A stretch of DNA of 64,000 nt from Aneurinibacillus aneurinilyticus ATCC 12856 (GCF_000466385.1 NZ_KE952782.1:1-64000); one strand, 5' to 3'; positions 25,702 to 34,984 are shown, numbered from the stretch's first letter. Notes: generated by a model not told the origin, from the sequence alone. Numbers and translations: made by a program.

Positions 25702-25743
25702 AAAATTTGCAAGTTTATCATTGTTTGAAAGGAGTGAACTATC

Positions 25744-27186
25744 TTGGCCTTGCTTGAAAAGTTTGTTGGTACCAGCAACGAAATTCTCTCGACTTATGTC
25801 TTAATCATTTTGCTTATTGGATTGGGAATTTATTTTACAATTAAAACAAAATTTGTTCAATTTAGAATGTTTGGCGAGATGGTCCGACTCCTTGGTGATG
25901 GAGTAGAAGATACTGCCAAAGGAAAAGAAGGAATCTCTTCCTTCGGCGCATTCTGTATTAGTACAGCATCCCGGGTAGGGACAGGAAACCTGGCTGGAGT
26001 AGCACTGGCGATCTCAACAGGGGGGCCGGGTGCAGTCTTCTGGATGTGGCTTATTGCCCTAATCGGCTCCGCTTCTGCATTTGTAGAAGCAACGCTGGCC
26101 CAAATTTATAAGGTAAAAGACAAAGACGGGTTCCGCGGAGGGCCGGCGTATTATATGGAGAAGGCTCTTCGCCAACGTTGGATGGGTATTCTGTTCGCGG
26201 TACTCATTACATTGTGCTTTGGTCTGGTATTTAACTCCGTACAAGCTAATACAATCACGCTGGCATTAGAAACGGCCTACGGATTTGACCGATGGATTAC
26301 AGGATTGGTTATTACAGTGTTGACCGCGTTCATTATTTTTGGCGGTATAAAGCGTATTGTTAAAGTAGCAGAATTTATCGTTCCGATTATGGCTGGAGGT
26401 TATGTGCTCCTGGCGCTGTACATTATTGTGACTAATATTACGCTATTGCCGAATGTTTTTGCTACGATTTTCAGTAGTGCATTCGGCTTGCAGGAAGCGG
26501 CAGGTGGTACGATGGGCGCGGCGCTGATGATGGGCATTAAGCGCGGTCTATTCTCCAATGAAGCGGGAATGGGAAGCGCGCCGAACGCAGCAGCTACCGC
26601 TTCGGTAAGCCATCCGGTGAAGCAGGGATTAATCCAGTCCCTTGGAGTATTTGTAGATACGCTGCTTATCTGCAGTGCAACTTCATTTATCGTGCTGCTG
26701 TCTGATGTATATAAAAATCAGAACTTGGAAGGTATCGCTATTGTACAGACGGCGCTTAGCTCCCATATAGGTGTCTGGGCCGGAAGTTTCATTGCGATTG
26801 CAGTGTTCCTATTTGCATTCAGTTCGGTAGTCGGAAACTATTATTATGGTGAAACAAATATTGAGTTTATGAATACGAATAAAAAATGGCTGCTAGTGTA
26901 CCGCTTAGCTGTAGTCGGGATGGTTATGTTCGGTTCGTTGGCAAAAGTTTCGATCGTGTGGGATATGGCGGACTTATTCATGGCGCTGATGGCTATTACG
27001 AATCTGGTAGCCATCGGTTTATTGGGCAAAATTGCATTTGCGGCGCTGGCTGATTATACGCGTCAGAAGAGGCAGGGTGTTAACCCGGTATTTTATCGTA
27101 ATACCATTCCGGGGCTGAAAGATGTGGAATGCTGGCCTGAGCAGGACATAAGCTCAGAGGCATCCGTTCCTAAAGCTGCCGAATAA
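25744..27186 (+). CDS. alsT: Sodium:alanine/glutamine symporter (AGCS family)
   Basis: A 480-aa membrane protein with about ten helices. Family sequences visible are GGPGAVFWMWLIALIGSASA (AGCS signature region), FRGGPAYYMEKAL, GVKRGLFSNE-like GIKRGLFSNEAGMGSAPNAA, and FSSVVGNYYYGE. It co-transports small neutral amino acids with sodium or protons; AlsT/GlnT homologues take alanine or glutamine. TTG start, with AAAGGAG 10 bases upstream. Single gene with its own terminator, next to glnS but separated by promoter and terminator. Confidence 0.9.
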   Translation: MALLEKFVGTSNEILSTYVLIILLIGLGIYFTIKTKFVQFRMFGEMVRLLGDGVEDTAKGKEGISSFGAFCISTASRVGTGNLAGVALAISTGGPGAVFWMWLIALIGSASAFVEATLAQIYKVKDKDGFRGGPAYYMEKALRQRWMGILFAVLITLCFGLVFNSVQANTITLALETAYGFDRWITGLVITVLTAFIIFGGIKRIVKVAEFIVPIMAGGYVLLALYIIVTNITLLPNVFATIFSSAFGLQEAAGGTMGAALMMGIKRGLFSNEAGMGSAPNAAATASVSHPVKQGLIQSLGVFVDTLLICSATSFIVLLSDVYKNQNLEGIAIVQTALSSHIGVWAGSFIAIAVFLFAFSSVVGNYYYGETNIEFMNTNKKWLLVYRLAVVGMVMFGSLAKVSIVWDMADLFMALMAITNLVAIGLLGKIAFAALADYTRQKRQGVNPVFYRNTIPGLKDVECWPEQDISSEASVPKAAE

Positions 27187-27198
27187 CAAACATAAACG

Positions 27199-27236
27199 CC
27201 TGTGTGTTAGTTATATTGCACACAGGTATTTTATTT
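27199..27236 (+). terminator. Terminator after alsT
   Basis: CCTGTGTG and CACACAGG arms with a 12-base loop, followed by TATTTTATTT. Confidence 0.75.
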
Positions 27237-27296
27237 AAGTGCCTCTGAATTTTTCTATAACAGGCCCTGTATAAAGAGAGCGAAAAATTAGGCGTG

Positions 27297-27325
27297 TTGA
27301 ACTCTCTATACGTAGACGATATTAT
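27297..27325 (+). promoter_or_regulatory. Promoter of glnS
   Basis: TTGAAC (27297-27302) and TATTAT (27320-27325) with a 17-base spacer. An AGAGAG/CTCTCT hairpin (27273-27308) overlaps the -35. No T-box sequence is present. Confidence 0.5.
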
Positions 27326-27387
27326 GTATAACAAAGGTGCATAATTATATGGCCGATTATCCATTTCATATAGAGAGGTTGATTGTA

Positions 27388-29055
27388 TTGGAAAACAAGC
27401 CAAGTTCATCGAACTTTATTAAAAGCATTGTCATCGATGACCTGAAATCCGGAAAGGTAGATAAGGTGATTACTCGCTTTCCGCCGGAGCCGAACGGGTA
27501 CTTGCACATCGGACATGCTAAGTCCATTTGCCTGAATTTTGAGCTGGCCGATGAGTACGGCGGCAAAACGAATCTGCGGTTCGATGATACGAATCCGCTC
27601 AAAGAAGATGTAGAATATGTAGAATCGATTAAAGAAGATGTCAAATGGCTCGGCTTTGAATGGGATGGCCTGTTTTTTGCCTCCGATTATTTCGAAGAGA
27701 TGTATAACCGTGCCGTCCTGCTCATTAAGAAAGGCAAGGCGTTCGTCTGCGATTTATCGCCTGAACAGATGCGAGAAATGCGCGGGACACTGACAGAGCC
27801 AGGGCAGGAAAGCCCATACCGTAATCGAAGTGTGGAAGAGAATCTTGATTTATTTGGGCGCATGCGTAATGGAGAATTTAAGGACGGGGAGAAGGTACTC
27901 CGTGCTAAAATCGATATGGGCTCCCCAAACATAAATATGCGTGACCCAGTGCTTTATCGTATCTCCCATGCAACGCATCATAATACGGGTGATACGTGGT
28001 GCATCTATCCGATGTATGCCTTTGCGCATCCGCTTGAAGATGCGATTGAGGGGGTCACACACTCCATCTGTACGCTGGAATTTGAAGATCAACGTCCGCT
28101 GTACGATTGGGTTGTACACGAGTGTGAAATGGAGAATGTTCCGCATCAATATGAATTCGCCCGTTTGAATATAACTAATACAGTGATGAGTAAGCGGAAG
28201 CTGAAGCTATTGGTGGATGAGAAATTCGTAGACGGCTGGGACGATCCACGCATGCCGACCATTTCCGGTTTACGCAGAAGAGGGTTTACACCCGAATCTA
28301 TTCGCGCATTCTGTCGGGAAATCGGTGTAGCCCGCAGCAACAGCCTGGTCGATGCAAAGATGCTTGATCACTTCATTCGGGAAGATTTAAAATTGAAGGC
28401 GCCGAGAACGATGGGCATTCTGCGACCGTTAAAAGTCGTTATTACCAACTACCCCGAAGGACAAGTGGAAATGCTGGATGCAGAGATTAATCCGGAAAAC
28501 CCTGAGATGGGTATCCGTCAAATTCCATTCTCGCGCGAAATCTACATCGAACAGGATGACTTTATGGAGGTTCCGCCGAGCAAGTACCATCGTCTGTATC
28601 CCGGCAATGAAGTGCGTTTGAAGCATGCCTATTTTGTTAAGTGCAACGATGTAATCAAGGATGAGAACGGCAATGTGGTAGAGATTCATTGTACGTATGA
28701 CCCGGAGACGAAGAGCGGCACAGGCTTTACCGGCCGTAAAGTAAAAGGGACAATCCACTGGGTCGAAGCAAGCAATGCCGTGCCCGCTGAATTCCGGTTA
28801 TATGAACCGCTCATTCTTGATGAGGAAGAGGGCGAAGAGGAAGAAGGCAAGACATTCCTCGATTATGTCAATCCGAATTCGCTTGAAATCGTACAGGGAT
28901 TTATTGAGCCCAATATGAAAGATGCAGAACCGCACGACAAATTTCAATTTTTCCGTCACGGATATTTTAACGTCGATCCGAAGTATACGACGGCAGAGAA
29001 GCGTATATTTAATCTTATCGTCTCCCTGAAAAGCTCGTTCAAATTACCGAAATAA
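27388..29055 (+). CDS. glnS: Glutaminyl-tRNA synthetase
   Basis: A 555-aa class I synthetase charging tRNA-Gln directly. The signatures are [18 protein letters not shown] (HIGH motif), [20 protein letters not shown], and VMSKRKL (KMSKS-type, here MSKRK). The anticodon-binding beta-barrels occupy the C-terminal 200 residues. There is no C-terminal YqeY fusion. TTG 27388 is taken as start, with GAGAGG 9 bases upstream and an N-terminus that then matches the family. Many Bacilli lack GlnRS and use Glu-tRNA-Gln amidation, so its presence is noteworthy. Confidence 0.95.
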   Translation: MENKPSSSNFIKSIVIDDLKSGKVDKVITRFPPEPNGYLHIGHAKSICLNFELADEYGGKTNLRFDDTNPLKEDVEYVESIKEDVKWLGFEWDGLFFASDYFEEMYNRAVLLIKKGKAFVCDLSPEQMREMRGTLTEPGQESPYRNRSVEENLDLFGRMRNGEFKDGEKVLRAKIDMGSPNINMRDPVLYRISHATHHNTGDTWCIYPMYAFAHPLEDAIEGVTHSICTLEFEDQRPLYDWVVHECEMENVPHQYEFARLNITNTVMSKRKLKLLVDEKFVDGWDDPRMPTISGLRRRGFTPESIRAFCREIGVARSNSLVDAKMLDHFIREDLKLKAPRTMGILRPLKVVITNYPEGQVEMLDAEINPENPEMGIRQIPFSREIYIEQDDFMEVPPSKYHRLYPGNEVRLKHAYFVKCNDVIKDENGNVVEIHCTYDPETKSGTGFTGRKVKGTIHWVEASNAVPAEFRLYEPLILDEEEGEEEEGKTFLDYVNPNSLEIVQGFIEPNMKDAEPHDKFQFFRHGYFNVDPKYTTAEKRIFNLIVSLKSSFKLPK

Positions 29056-29114
29056 CAAATGGAATACCGTTATTCTATGTGAATTTGAAGCGTGATATCA
29101 TTTGTAAGAAAAAC

Positions 29115-29290
29115 TTGCGGGTGTCTTCGCCCGTCCTTTTTCGGCATAGAAGCGAAACGGCCGCTGTGTGGCGCGAAGGCCGGAATGGCAAAACATCTGG
29201 GAAACTCTATGGTGGAGACAATTTCCACTTTGATTCGATCTTCATGCCACACAGCTTCGCACCGAAAAAAACGCCTCGCAGTTTTTTCTA
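29115..29290 (+). repeat. GC-rich structured repeat shared with the MITE core
   Basis: This stretch after glnS contains about 95 bases closely similar to the MITE interior (about 19464-19565), including an identical GGCAAAACATCTGGG (29185-29199 against 19533-19547). It begins with a short GCGGG..CCCGT hairpin and a T-run that may terminate glnS. A 10-bp stem GCTGTGTGGC/GCCACACAGC (29164-29173 with 29245-29254) closes the conserved part, and AAAAAAAC..GTTTTTT ends it. It could be an old element without ends, or a structured RNA. No protein is encoded; 29056-29447 holds nothing else. Confidence 0.55.
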
Positions 29291-29447
29291 AAGTCTTATA
29301 GTATATAAGGCTTTTTCTTTTTGTCCATCAGGCAAAATTTATTAGCGATATATTCCTTCTTAAATGACACAAGAGGAAAAGGTGAAACTACTTCAGGCGA
29401 AAGTCGTATCTATGGTATACAAAAAATGTTGGAGGCATATGGGGGAA

Positions 29448-29900
29448 ATGAAAAACATAGAAGAGAGTGAACTTTTACAAGAGCTTGATTATGTATTCAA
29501 AAAGTTGGGTAGAAAGATTACGGTGGATTTAACAAAACGTATTACTCCCAGCATATCGGCATCACAGGGACTGATCCTGAATATTCTGGAGGAAAGAGGG
29601 CCGAAAAAGGTATCAGAGTTGGCGGAGGAATTGGAAATTACTCTTCCGTCCATTACGACTCTAGCGGATAAATTGGTAGCACAGGGCTATGTAGAGCGAA
29701 AAAAATCTGATAAGGACCGCCGAATCGTCTATCTCTTCATTACGGAAGAAGGTAAGGACCTCTGGAACGAAATCCGAGATGAAAGAAGAAAGAGATTGCA
29801 AAAGTATTACGATGCTTTATCTGAAGAAGATATCCGACATCTTATTCGTATATATAATATTATACTTGCAAGTCTGGAAGACGCAGACAGAAAAAGATAG
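29448..29900 (+). CDS. MarR-family repressor
   Basis: A 150-aa winged-helix regulator. The core is SASQGLILNILEERGPKKVS, then ELAEELEITLPSITTLADKL and a wing YVERKKSDKDRRIVYLFIT, the typical MarR DxR motif. A longer frame from 29364 has no ribosome binding site. GGAGG (29431-29435) precedes two candidate ATGs (29439, 29448), and 29448 is chosen by spacing. It sits in front of a promoter with a palindromic operator and a multidrug efflux operon, which it probably represses together with or apart from itself. Confidence 0.85.
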   Translation: MKNIEESELLQELDYVFKKLGRKITVDLTKRITPSISASQGLILNILEERGPKKVSELAEELEITLPSITTLADKLVAQGYVERKKSDKDRRIVYLFITEEGKDLWNEIRDERRKRLQKYYDALSEEDIRHLIRIYNIILASLEDADRKR

Positions 29901-29924
29901 AAAACATTTACTTTTATTCGGCTA

Positions 29925-29978
29925 TTGACTTATTCTCAATGCCGAGGTTTATAATATTACTTAGTTTAGCAAAGTAAT
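29925..29978 (+). promoter_or_regulatory. Promoter and palindromic operator of the first efflux operon
   Basis: TTGACT (29925-29930) and TATAAT (29950-29955) are separated by 19 bases, longer than ideal. Immediately after the -10 lies the palindrome ATTACTT-N9-AAGTAAT (29956-29978), placed to block transcription start. It is the natural candidate for the adjacent MarR repressor. Confidence 0.6.
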
Positions 29979-30034
29979 TATTAGTGTAGGAAGATAACAA
30001 GGTCTCTGGAAAATCAGGCGAAAGGAGGAACAGC

Positions 30035-30673
30035 ATGAGGCGCCTTGGGATTAATATCATTGTGATGCTCTGCCTGCTGGCAGTAATAGCTGGCGGAGGC
30101 TACTATGTCACACAACAGGTCAATTACGTAAAGACAGATAATGCTCGGGTGCTTGCAGATGTGGAAACAGTTTCCGCACCAGAGAATGGCCGTTTAGATA
30201 CGTGGTCAGCTCAGACCGGTGAGCAAGTGAAAGCCGGAACATTATTGGGCATGGAGAAAGCAATCGCAGCTAAGCTGCACGATGAACTTAAAGCTCCGAT
30301 TGAAGGTACGGTGCTTAAAACAAACGCATTGCCCGGTCAGATGGTCGCCCAAAAACAGCCGCTCGCGATGATAGCTGATATGAAAAAAATGTACATTTTA
30401 GCATATATCGATGAAACTCAAATCGGCGATGTTGGTGTAGGCAATACGGTTGATGTATATCTGGACGCTTATTCCGGTACAAAATTCAGTGGGGAAGTAA
30501 GCGAAATAGGATACGAAGCAGGTAATTTTCTGCAGGGAGGACAATTTTCACACCAGAAGGGCGGCACGCCTTCTAAAGAAATAAAGCGTGTGCCAGTAAA
30601 AATTACAGTTGATGATTTCTACGGAAATTATGTCGCACTTGGCATGAATGCTACAGTGAAAATCCATAAGTAA
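30035..30673 (+). CDS. Short HlyD/EmrA-type membrane fusion adaptor (copy 1)
   Basis: A 212-aa adaptor with an N-terminal membrane helix (about 8-27), a beta-barrel/lipoyl core (YVKTDNARVLADVETVSAPE, then LKAPIEGTVLKTNALPGQMV) and the ending GMNATVKIHK. The long coiled-coil hairpin of Gram-negative EmrA is absent, as expected in a cell without an outer membrane. AAAGGAGG precedes ATG. It is the first gene of the MarR-linked efflux operon and a diverged tandem copy of the next gene. Confidence 0.85.
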   Translation: MRRLGINIIVMLCLLAVIAGGGYYVTQQVNYVKTDNARVLADVETVSAPENGRLDTWSAQTGEQVKAGTLLGMEKAIAAKLHDELKAPIEGTVLKTNALPGQMVAQKQPLAMIADMKKMYILAYIDETQIGDVGVGNTVDVYLDAYSGTKFSGEVSEIGYEAGNFLQGGQFSHQKGGTPSKEIKRVPVKITVDDFYGNYVALGMNATVKIHK

Positions 30674-30711
30674 GAAATTCAACATAGAAATACAAAGAAG
30701 GAGAGACATAC

Positions 30712-31347
30712 ATGAGTAGAGCAAGATTTTTTTGGATTAATGTTGTTATTTTCCTGGTCATTGTCGGCCTTGCAATCGGTGCATATTATTATTATTTCGT
30801 TCAGGCCAACTATATATCCACGGATGATGCAAAAATAACAGGTCAGGTTGCAACGGTTACAGCACAGTCACAGGGGAAAATAGCAGGTTGGAAAGGTCAG
30901 GAGGGGCAACAGGTAAATCAGGGTGACGCAATTGGACAAGTGAATGGCAACGGTCAGAGTGTGACAGTTACAGCACCGTTTAGTGGTACGGTCATACAAA
31001 GCAAGGCTATGAATGGTCAGATGGTAGCTCCAGGTCAACAATTGGCTCAAATCGTAGATATGAAAAAGTTGTATGTGGAAGCAAACATTGAAGAAACGAA
31101 TATTCGAGATGTAAAAGTCGGAGCCGATGTAGATGTGACGATCGATGCGGAACCGGGTACGAAGATTAAAGGCAAAATTGAAGAGGTTGGTATGGCAACC
31201 AATTCAATGTTCTCGTTAATGCCACAACAAAATGCGAGTGGAGACTATACCAAAGTAGTACAGCGCATACCGGTTAAAATCTCTATGGATAGCTATCCGG
31301 CTGATATTGTTCCTGGGATGAATGCGACAGTAAAAATTCATAAATAA
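30712..31347 (+). CDS. Short HlyD/EmrA-type membrane fusion adaptor (copy 2)
   Basis: A 211-aa paralogue of the preceding gene with the same layout: N-terminal helix about 7-28, YISTDDAKITGQVATVTAQS, the lipoyl half VTVTAPFSGTVIQSKAMNGQ, and the same C-terminus GMNATVKIHK. It retains EANIEETNIRDVKVGADVDV, the usual EmrA pattern. It lies 38 bases after copy 1 and 32 bases before the transporter, in one operon. Confidence 0.88.
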   Translation: MSRARFFWINVVIFLVIVGLAIGAYYYYFVQANYISTDDAKITGQVATVTAQSQGKIAGWKGQEGQQVNQGDAIGQVNGNGQSVTVTAPFSGTVIQSKAMNGQMVAPGQQLAQIVDMKKLYVEANIEETNIRDVKVGADVDVTIDAEPGTKIKGKIEEVGMATNSMFSLMPQQNASGDYTKVVQRIPVKISMDSYPADIVPGMNATVKIHK

Positions 31348-31379
31348 CAACTTAGAAATAGAAAGGAGGGAGTGTTCGC

Positions 31380-32987
31380 ATGTCATCCAATAGAAGTTCG
31401 AGCGGTATTGCCAAGCATATTCCGTTGCTGAGCGTGCTTATGCTGGGCTTATTTATCGCCATTCTTAACCAAACCTTATTGAATGTGGCCATCCCTCATC
31501 TCATCAATGAGTTCAACATTACAGCTTCAACTGCCCAATGGCTGTTGACTGGATATATGCTGGTAAACGGCGTGCTTATTCCGTTATCTGCATACCTTAT
31601 GGAAAAGTTCGGATTACGCCGATTATTTCTTGCAGCCATGTTTTTCTTTACCATTGGTTCGCTAATATGCGGAATGGCACCATCGTTTTCCGTGCTGCTA
31701 ATCGGACGTCTCGTACAGGCTGTAGGAGGCGGTATTCTTATGCCGCTGGTTATGACCATTATTCTGTTTATTTTCCCGCCGGAAATGCGTGGTCGAGGAA
31801 TGGGGATTTTTGGTCTTGCGATTATGTTCGCACCAGCGATTGGCCCGACTTTATCCGGCTGGATTATGGAACACTATACCTGGCGCCTATTATTTAACGG
31901 AATTGTTCCGTTTGGTGCATTAGTGCTAGTCCTGGCGTTTTTCTTGCTGAAGGATGCACTGGAGCCGAAAAACCCGCCATTTGATGTATGGGGAACAGTC
32001 ACTTCAGTTATTGGTATTGGGCTTGTGCTATACGGATTGAGTGAAGCCGGAACGAGCGGTTGGGGTAGCATCACTGTTGTCGGAAGCTTGGTTGTTGGTA
32101 TTGTTGTAACCATGCTATTCATCTTCCAGCAGCTACGGTCGCCACGTCCAATGCTGGATTTCCGGATCTTCAGGTACGATGTGTTCTCACTCTCCAATAT
32201 TATCAGCGTTATTATTACTGTAGCGATGTATGCAGGGATGTTCCTGCTGCCGATTTATCTACAGAATCTGCGCGGGTTTACCCCATTGGAGTCAGGCTTG
32301 CTCATGCTGCCTGGCGCATTAATTATGGGGGCGATGTCTCCATTATCCGGTACATTATTTGATAAGGTAGGTCCTCGCCCGCTTGCGATTATTGGATTGT
32401 TGATTACGGCCGTAACTACCTATGAGTTTACAAAATTAAGTATTCATACGAGCTACAACTACATTTTGATTATTAACATGGTACGTTCTTTAGGGATGTC
32501 ATTTTTAATGATGCCAATTATGACGGCAGGGCTTAATCAGCTTCCACAGAGTAAAAACGGCCATGGTACGGCGATGTCTAATACGCTGCGTCAGATTTCC
32601 GGATCGATCGGCATCAGTATCGTTACGACGATTTTTAGTACGAGAACAACGGTTCATCTCGGTAATATTAGTGATCAAATGAACACGATGGATCCAAGCT
32701 TTAGCCAATCTTTTCAATCTTTGGTTGGCTCAATTTCCAATGCGACGGGTATGCCTGCTGCTCAGGCAAGTGAGACAGCGGCTACGATGCTGGCTGGGCA
32801 GGCAAGCCAGCAGGCGGCCATCATGGGTATCAATGATGCTTTCTTCTGGGCTCTAGGATTTTCGATTATTGGGCTAATATTGAGCTTCTTCCTACGTGAC
32901 GTTCGCAAAGACCCGCAGGTCGAGCTAGGAACAGAAATAGAGCTCTATAAAGCGGAGCGGGACGGTCGTGTAGCAAGACGTATATAA
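31380..32987 (+). CDS. DHA2-family multidrug efflux transporter (EmrB-type)
   Basis: A 535-aa MFS drug:H+ antiporter with 14 predicted helices. DHA2 signatures: LNQTLLNVAIPHLINEFN in helix 1, WLLTGYMLVNGVLIPLSAYL, GLRRLF, the antiporter motif C region (MFAPAIGPTLSGWIM) and RQISGSIGISIVTTIF. It works with one or both adaptors upstream. AAAGGAGGG precedes ATG. Substrates are not predictable from sequence, and control by the adjacent MarR is likely. Confidence 0.92.
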   Translation: MSSNRSSSGIAKHIPLLSVLMLGLFIAILNQTLLNVAIPHLINEFNITASTAQWLLTGYMLVNGVLIPLSAYLMEKFGLRRLFLAAMFFFTIGSLICGMAPSFSVLLIGRLVQAVGGGILMPLVMTIILFIFPPEMRGRGMGIFGLAIMFAPAIGPTLSGWIMEHYTWRLLFNGIVPFGALVLVLAFFLLKDALEPKNPPFDVWGTVTSVIGIGLVLYGLSEAGTSGWGSITVVGSLVVGIVVTMLFIFQQLRSPRPMLDFRIFRYDVFSLSNIISVIITVAMYAGMFLLPIYLQNLRGFTPLESGLLMLPGALIMGAMSPLSGTLFDKVGPRPLAIIGLLITAVTTYEFTKLSIHTSYNYILIINMVRSLGMSFLMMPIMTAGLNQLPQSKNGHGTAMSNTLRQISGSIGISIVTTIFSTRTTVHLGNISDQMNTMDPSFSQSFQSLVGSISNATGMPAAQASETAATMLAGQASQQAAIMGINDAFFWALGFSIIGLILSFFLRDVRKDPQVELGTEIELYKAERDGRVARRI

Positions 32988-33002
32988 AGTAAAACTTCCA
33001 GC

Positions 33003-33035
33003 AGAGGAGTTCGACTATCCGTTGGGCCGGGATAA
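33003..33035 (+). promoter_or_regulatory. Leader sequence shared with the epimerase gene leader
   Basis: The segment ending GTTGGGCCGGGATAA (33021-33035) recurs with one mismatch at 35969-35983, and the bases before it are also similar. A CCGTT/AACGG stem (33019-33023 with 33034-33038) followed by TCTGTTTT can form here. Its role is unknown. Confidence 0.3.
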
Positions 33036-33070
33036 CGGTCTGTTTTGACGCTAAAAATGGAGGGATATGT

Positions 33071-33634
33071 ATGAAGGTTTACGTAGTGTATGACAGTGAA
33101 AGCGGCCATACAGAAGCTCTGGCCGCCTCTATTGCAGAGGGTGCGCAAAGCGTTGAAGGTGCTCAGGTGTTTTTGCGCCACGTAAATGAGGCAGACATTA
33201 ACGACTTGGTCGATATGGATGCCATTATATGGGGATGCCCTGGACATTTCGGAACGATTAGTGCCGGTCTGAAGACATGGATTGATAAGCTGGGGTACTT
33301 GTGGGCACGTGGCAAATTGGTTGGAAAAGTCGGTGCAGTATTTTGTACAACGGCATCCTTGCATGGCGGTGTAGAATCGACAATGCTTAATTTGATTACA
33401 CCTATGCTGCATCAAGGAATGATTATTGTTGGCTTGCCAAACAATATTCCTGAGAATGCCCTATATGGTTCCTTCTATGGTGTCGGTATTACTTGCCCGG
33501 TGGAAATTTCTCCAGACGAGCCAATACAAGCACCGAATGAGAATGACCTGGCGCTTGGCAGGGCATTAGGAAGACGTGTAGCGAATATTGCGGGCAAATT
33601 TGTGGCTTCGCCCCATATGGAAGTAAGGGGATAA
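33071..33634 (+). CDS. Flavodoxin-like NAD(P)H-dependent oxidoreductase (WrbA-type)
   Basis: A 187-aa flavodoxin-fold protein. The FMN phosphate loop is [11 protein letters not shown] at 9-19, followed by [20 protein letters not shown] and [16 protein letters not shown], the typical WrbA/NQO-type FMN contacts. It probably reduces quinones or other electrophiles with NAD(P)H. Its place at the end of an efflux operon suggests detoxification of the same compounds, which is inference. GGAGGGAT lies just before ATG. Confidence 0.85.
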   Translation: MKVYVVYDSESGHTEALAASIAEGAQSVEGAQVFLRHVNEADINDLVDMDAIIWGCPGHFGTISAGLKTWIDKLGYLWARGKLVGKVGAVFCTTASLHGGVESTMLNLITPMLHQGMIIVGLPNNIPENALYGSFYGVGITCPVEISPDEPIQAPNENDLALGRALGRRVANIAGKFVASPHMEVRG

Positions 33635-33638
33635 GACA

Positions 33639-34073
33639 ATGATTACAGGCATTATCCTGGCTGTATTAGCCCTGCTTGCCATCGTATTTTTGATTGCCTT
33701 TAACATACGTGCCTCTTCTCCACGCAAAGCAGATGTTCCAGATTCGCCATCCCTGCGTGAATCGGTGCATGGGGCTGAGGTAGACGCAAGAAGGCAGGAG
33801 AGCATGAGGGAAACACCGGGCAGGGATATTCGTGCACAGCAAAAAAGTGCAGCGGATGTACCACACACAAAGAAAGCGGCGGCAGCAGAAAGGCATACAG
33901 AGCCAAAATCGGGCACCCGCAAAAGTATGGATGAAGAATATCGCCAGGCTCTCCGCGAGATGTTCTACAATGAGAAAAAGCCGGGGGATGAAAATGCTTC
34001 ATCCGATACTTACATGGATGATAACGAATATCGTGCTGCCATGCGTGCCATAAGCAAGAAAAAGCAAGAATAG
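33639..34073 (+). CDS. Hypothetical single-pass membrane protein with a C-terminal duplicated motif
   Basis: 144 aa with an N-terminal membrane helix (about 3-23), a long charged, low-complexity middle (Arg, Glu, Ala, Lys) and a C-terminus carrying two similar segments, DEEYRQALREM and DNEYRAAMRAI. It starts 4 bases after the flavodoxin-like gene stop, so it is probably in the same transcript. Family not recognised. The layout is that of a membrane-anchored cytoplasmic tail that could dock partner proteins. Confidence 0.65.
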   Translation: MITGIILAVLALLAIVFLIAFNIRASSPRKADVPDSPSLRESVHGAEVDARRQESMRETPGRDIRAQQKSAADVPHTKKAAAAERHTEPKSGTRKSMDEEYRQALREMFYNEKKPGDENASSDTYMDDNEYRAAMRAISKKKQE

Positions 34074-34076
34074 GAA

Positions 34077-34112
34077 ACAGCCTGTACCACGGAGGGTACA
34101 GGCTGTTTCTGC
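34077..34112 (+). terminator. Terminator of the efflux/flavodoxin operon
   Basis: Perfect 12-bp arms ACAGCCTGTACC and GGTACAGGCTGT with a 6-base loop, followed by TTTCTG and later TTTT. It can act on both converging transcripts. Confidence 0.8.
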
Positions 34113-34129
34113 GTTTTGGTTACGAGATT

Positions 34130-34984
34130 TTATTTTGCTGGAGATACTTCGGCTTGCAGGTTCTCGTGCTGTCCCGGTCCGTACAGGCGGTATGCAGCAT
34201 GATTGGTTGGACCGACATATTGATTCAGCGGGAATGAGTGGCGGATAGCCTCCGTAATGAATGCTTTGGCCAGTTCAATTGCTTCACGTGCAGTCTTGCC
34301 TTTTGCCAGCTCAGCGGCAATGGCTGCAGAATAAGTGCATCCTGCTCCGTGTGTGTAAGTCGTTGCAATCCGCTCGGATTCCAATACTTCGAAGTTCTTC
34401 CCATCGTATAGCACGTCTACGGCTGCTTCATGTTCAAGCTTACCGCCGCCTTTAACGATAACGTATTTAGCGCCGCGTTCTTGAATTTTGGCTGCGGCTT
34501 CTTTCATTTGTTCAACCGTTTTAATCGGACCCATACCGCTTAATTGAGATGCTTCGAACAGGTTTGGCGTCACGACAAGCGCCTTTGGCACGAGTACATC
34601 CCGCAAGCATTCGTTCGTTTCCGGATGTAGGGCTTCGTCTGCGCCTTTGCATACCATAACCGGATCGACAACAAGGTTTTTCAGTCCGTATTTTTCGATT
34701 TTTCCGGCAGCCATCTCAATGATATTGATAGAACCAAGCATACCTGTTTTTACAGCATTAACGCCAATACCGGCAATGACAGTTTCGAGCTGGGCTTCCA
34801 ATGTTTTTACATCAATCGGAAATACATTATGGAACCAGTCGTTATGCGGATCCTGTGCTACGATAACTGTTAGCGCAGTCATACCATAGACGCCACGCTC
34901 CTGGAAGGTTTTAAGGTCTGCTTGGATACCAGCACCACCGCTCGTATCAGAACCGGCAATTGTCAATGCTTTATACATACTCAT
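34130..34984 (-). CDS. pdxK: Pyridoxine/pyridoxal/pyridoxamine kinase
   Basis: 284 aa, ThiD-like ribokinase-fold enzyme phosphorylating B6 vitamers (vitamin B6 salvage). It starts [20 protein letters not shown]. It has the HMPP/B6 kinase signatures [34 protein letters not shown] and the ATP/anion-hole region [20 protein letters not shown]. It follows Bacillus PdxK (YwdB) more closely than the true ThiD, and the ending [18 protein letters not shown] is diagnostic of that group. ATG 34984 has AGGGGGA upstream; the longer frame to 35011 is not needed. Confidence 0.9.
   Translation of the reverse strand: MSMYKALTIAGSDTSGGAGIQADLKTFQERGVYGMTALTVIVAQDPHNDWFHNVFPIDVKTLEAQLETVIAGIGVNAVKTGMLGSINIIEMAAGKIEKYGLKNLVVDPVMVCKGADEALHPETNECLRDVLVPKALVVTPNLFEASQLSGMGPIKTVEQMKEAAAKIQERGAKYVIVKGGGKLEHEAAVDVLYDGKNFEVLESERIATTYTHGAGCTYSAAIAAELAKGKTAREAIELAKAFITEAIRHSFPLNQYVGPTNHAAYRLYGPGQHENLQAEVSPAK

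Noticed and set aside
27350-27362. GATTATCCAT resembling the MITE end
   Set aside because: Only 10 bases match, with no second end or target duplication, so it is likely chance.
27241-27387. T-box riboswitch upstream of glnS
   Set aside because: No T-box sequence or antiterminator is present; only a short AGAGAG/CTCTCT hairpin and a normal promoter are seen.
29364-29447. Upstream extension of the first MarR gene
   Set aside because: There is no ribosome binding site at 29364, and GGAGG lies just before the internal start codons.
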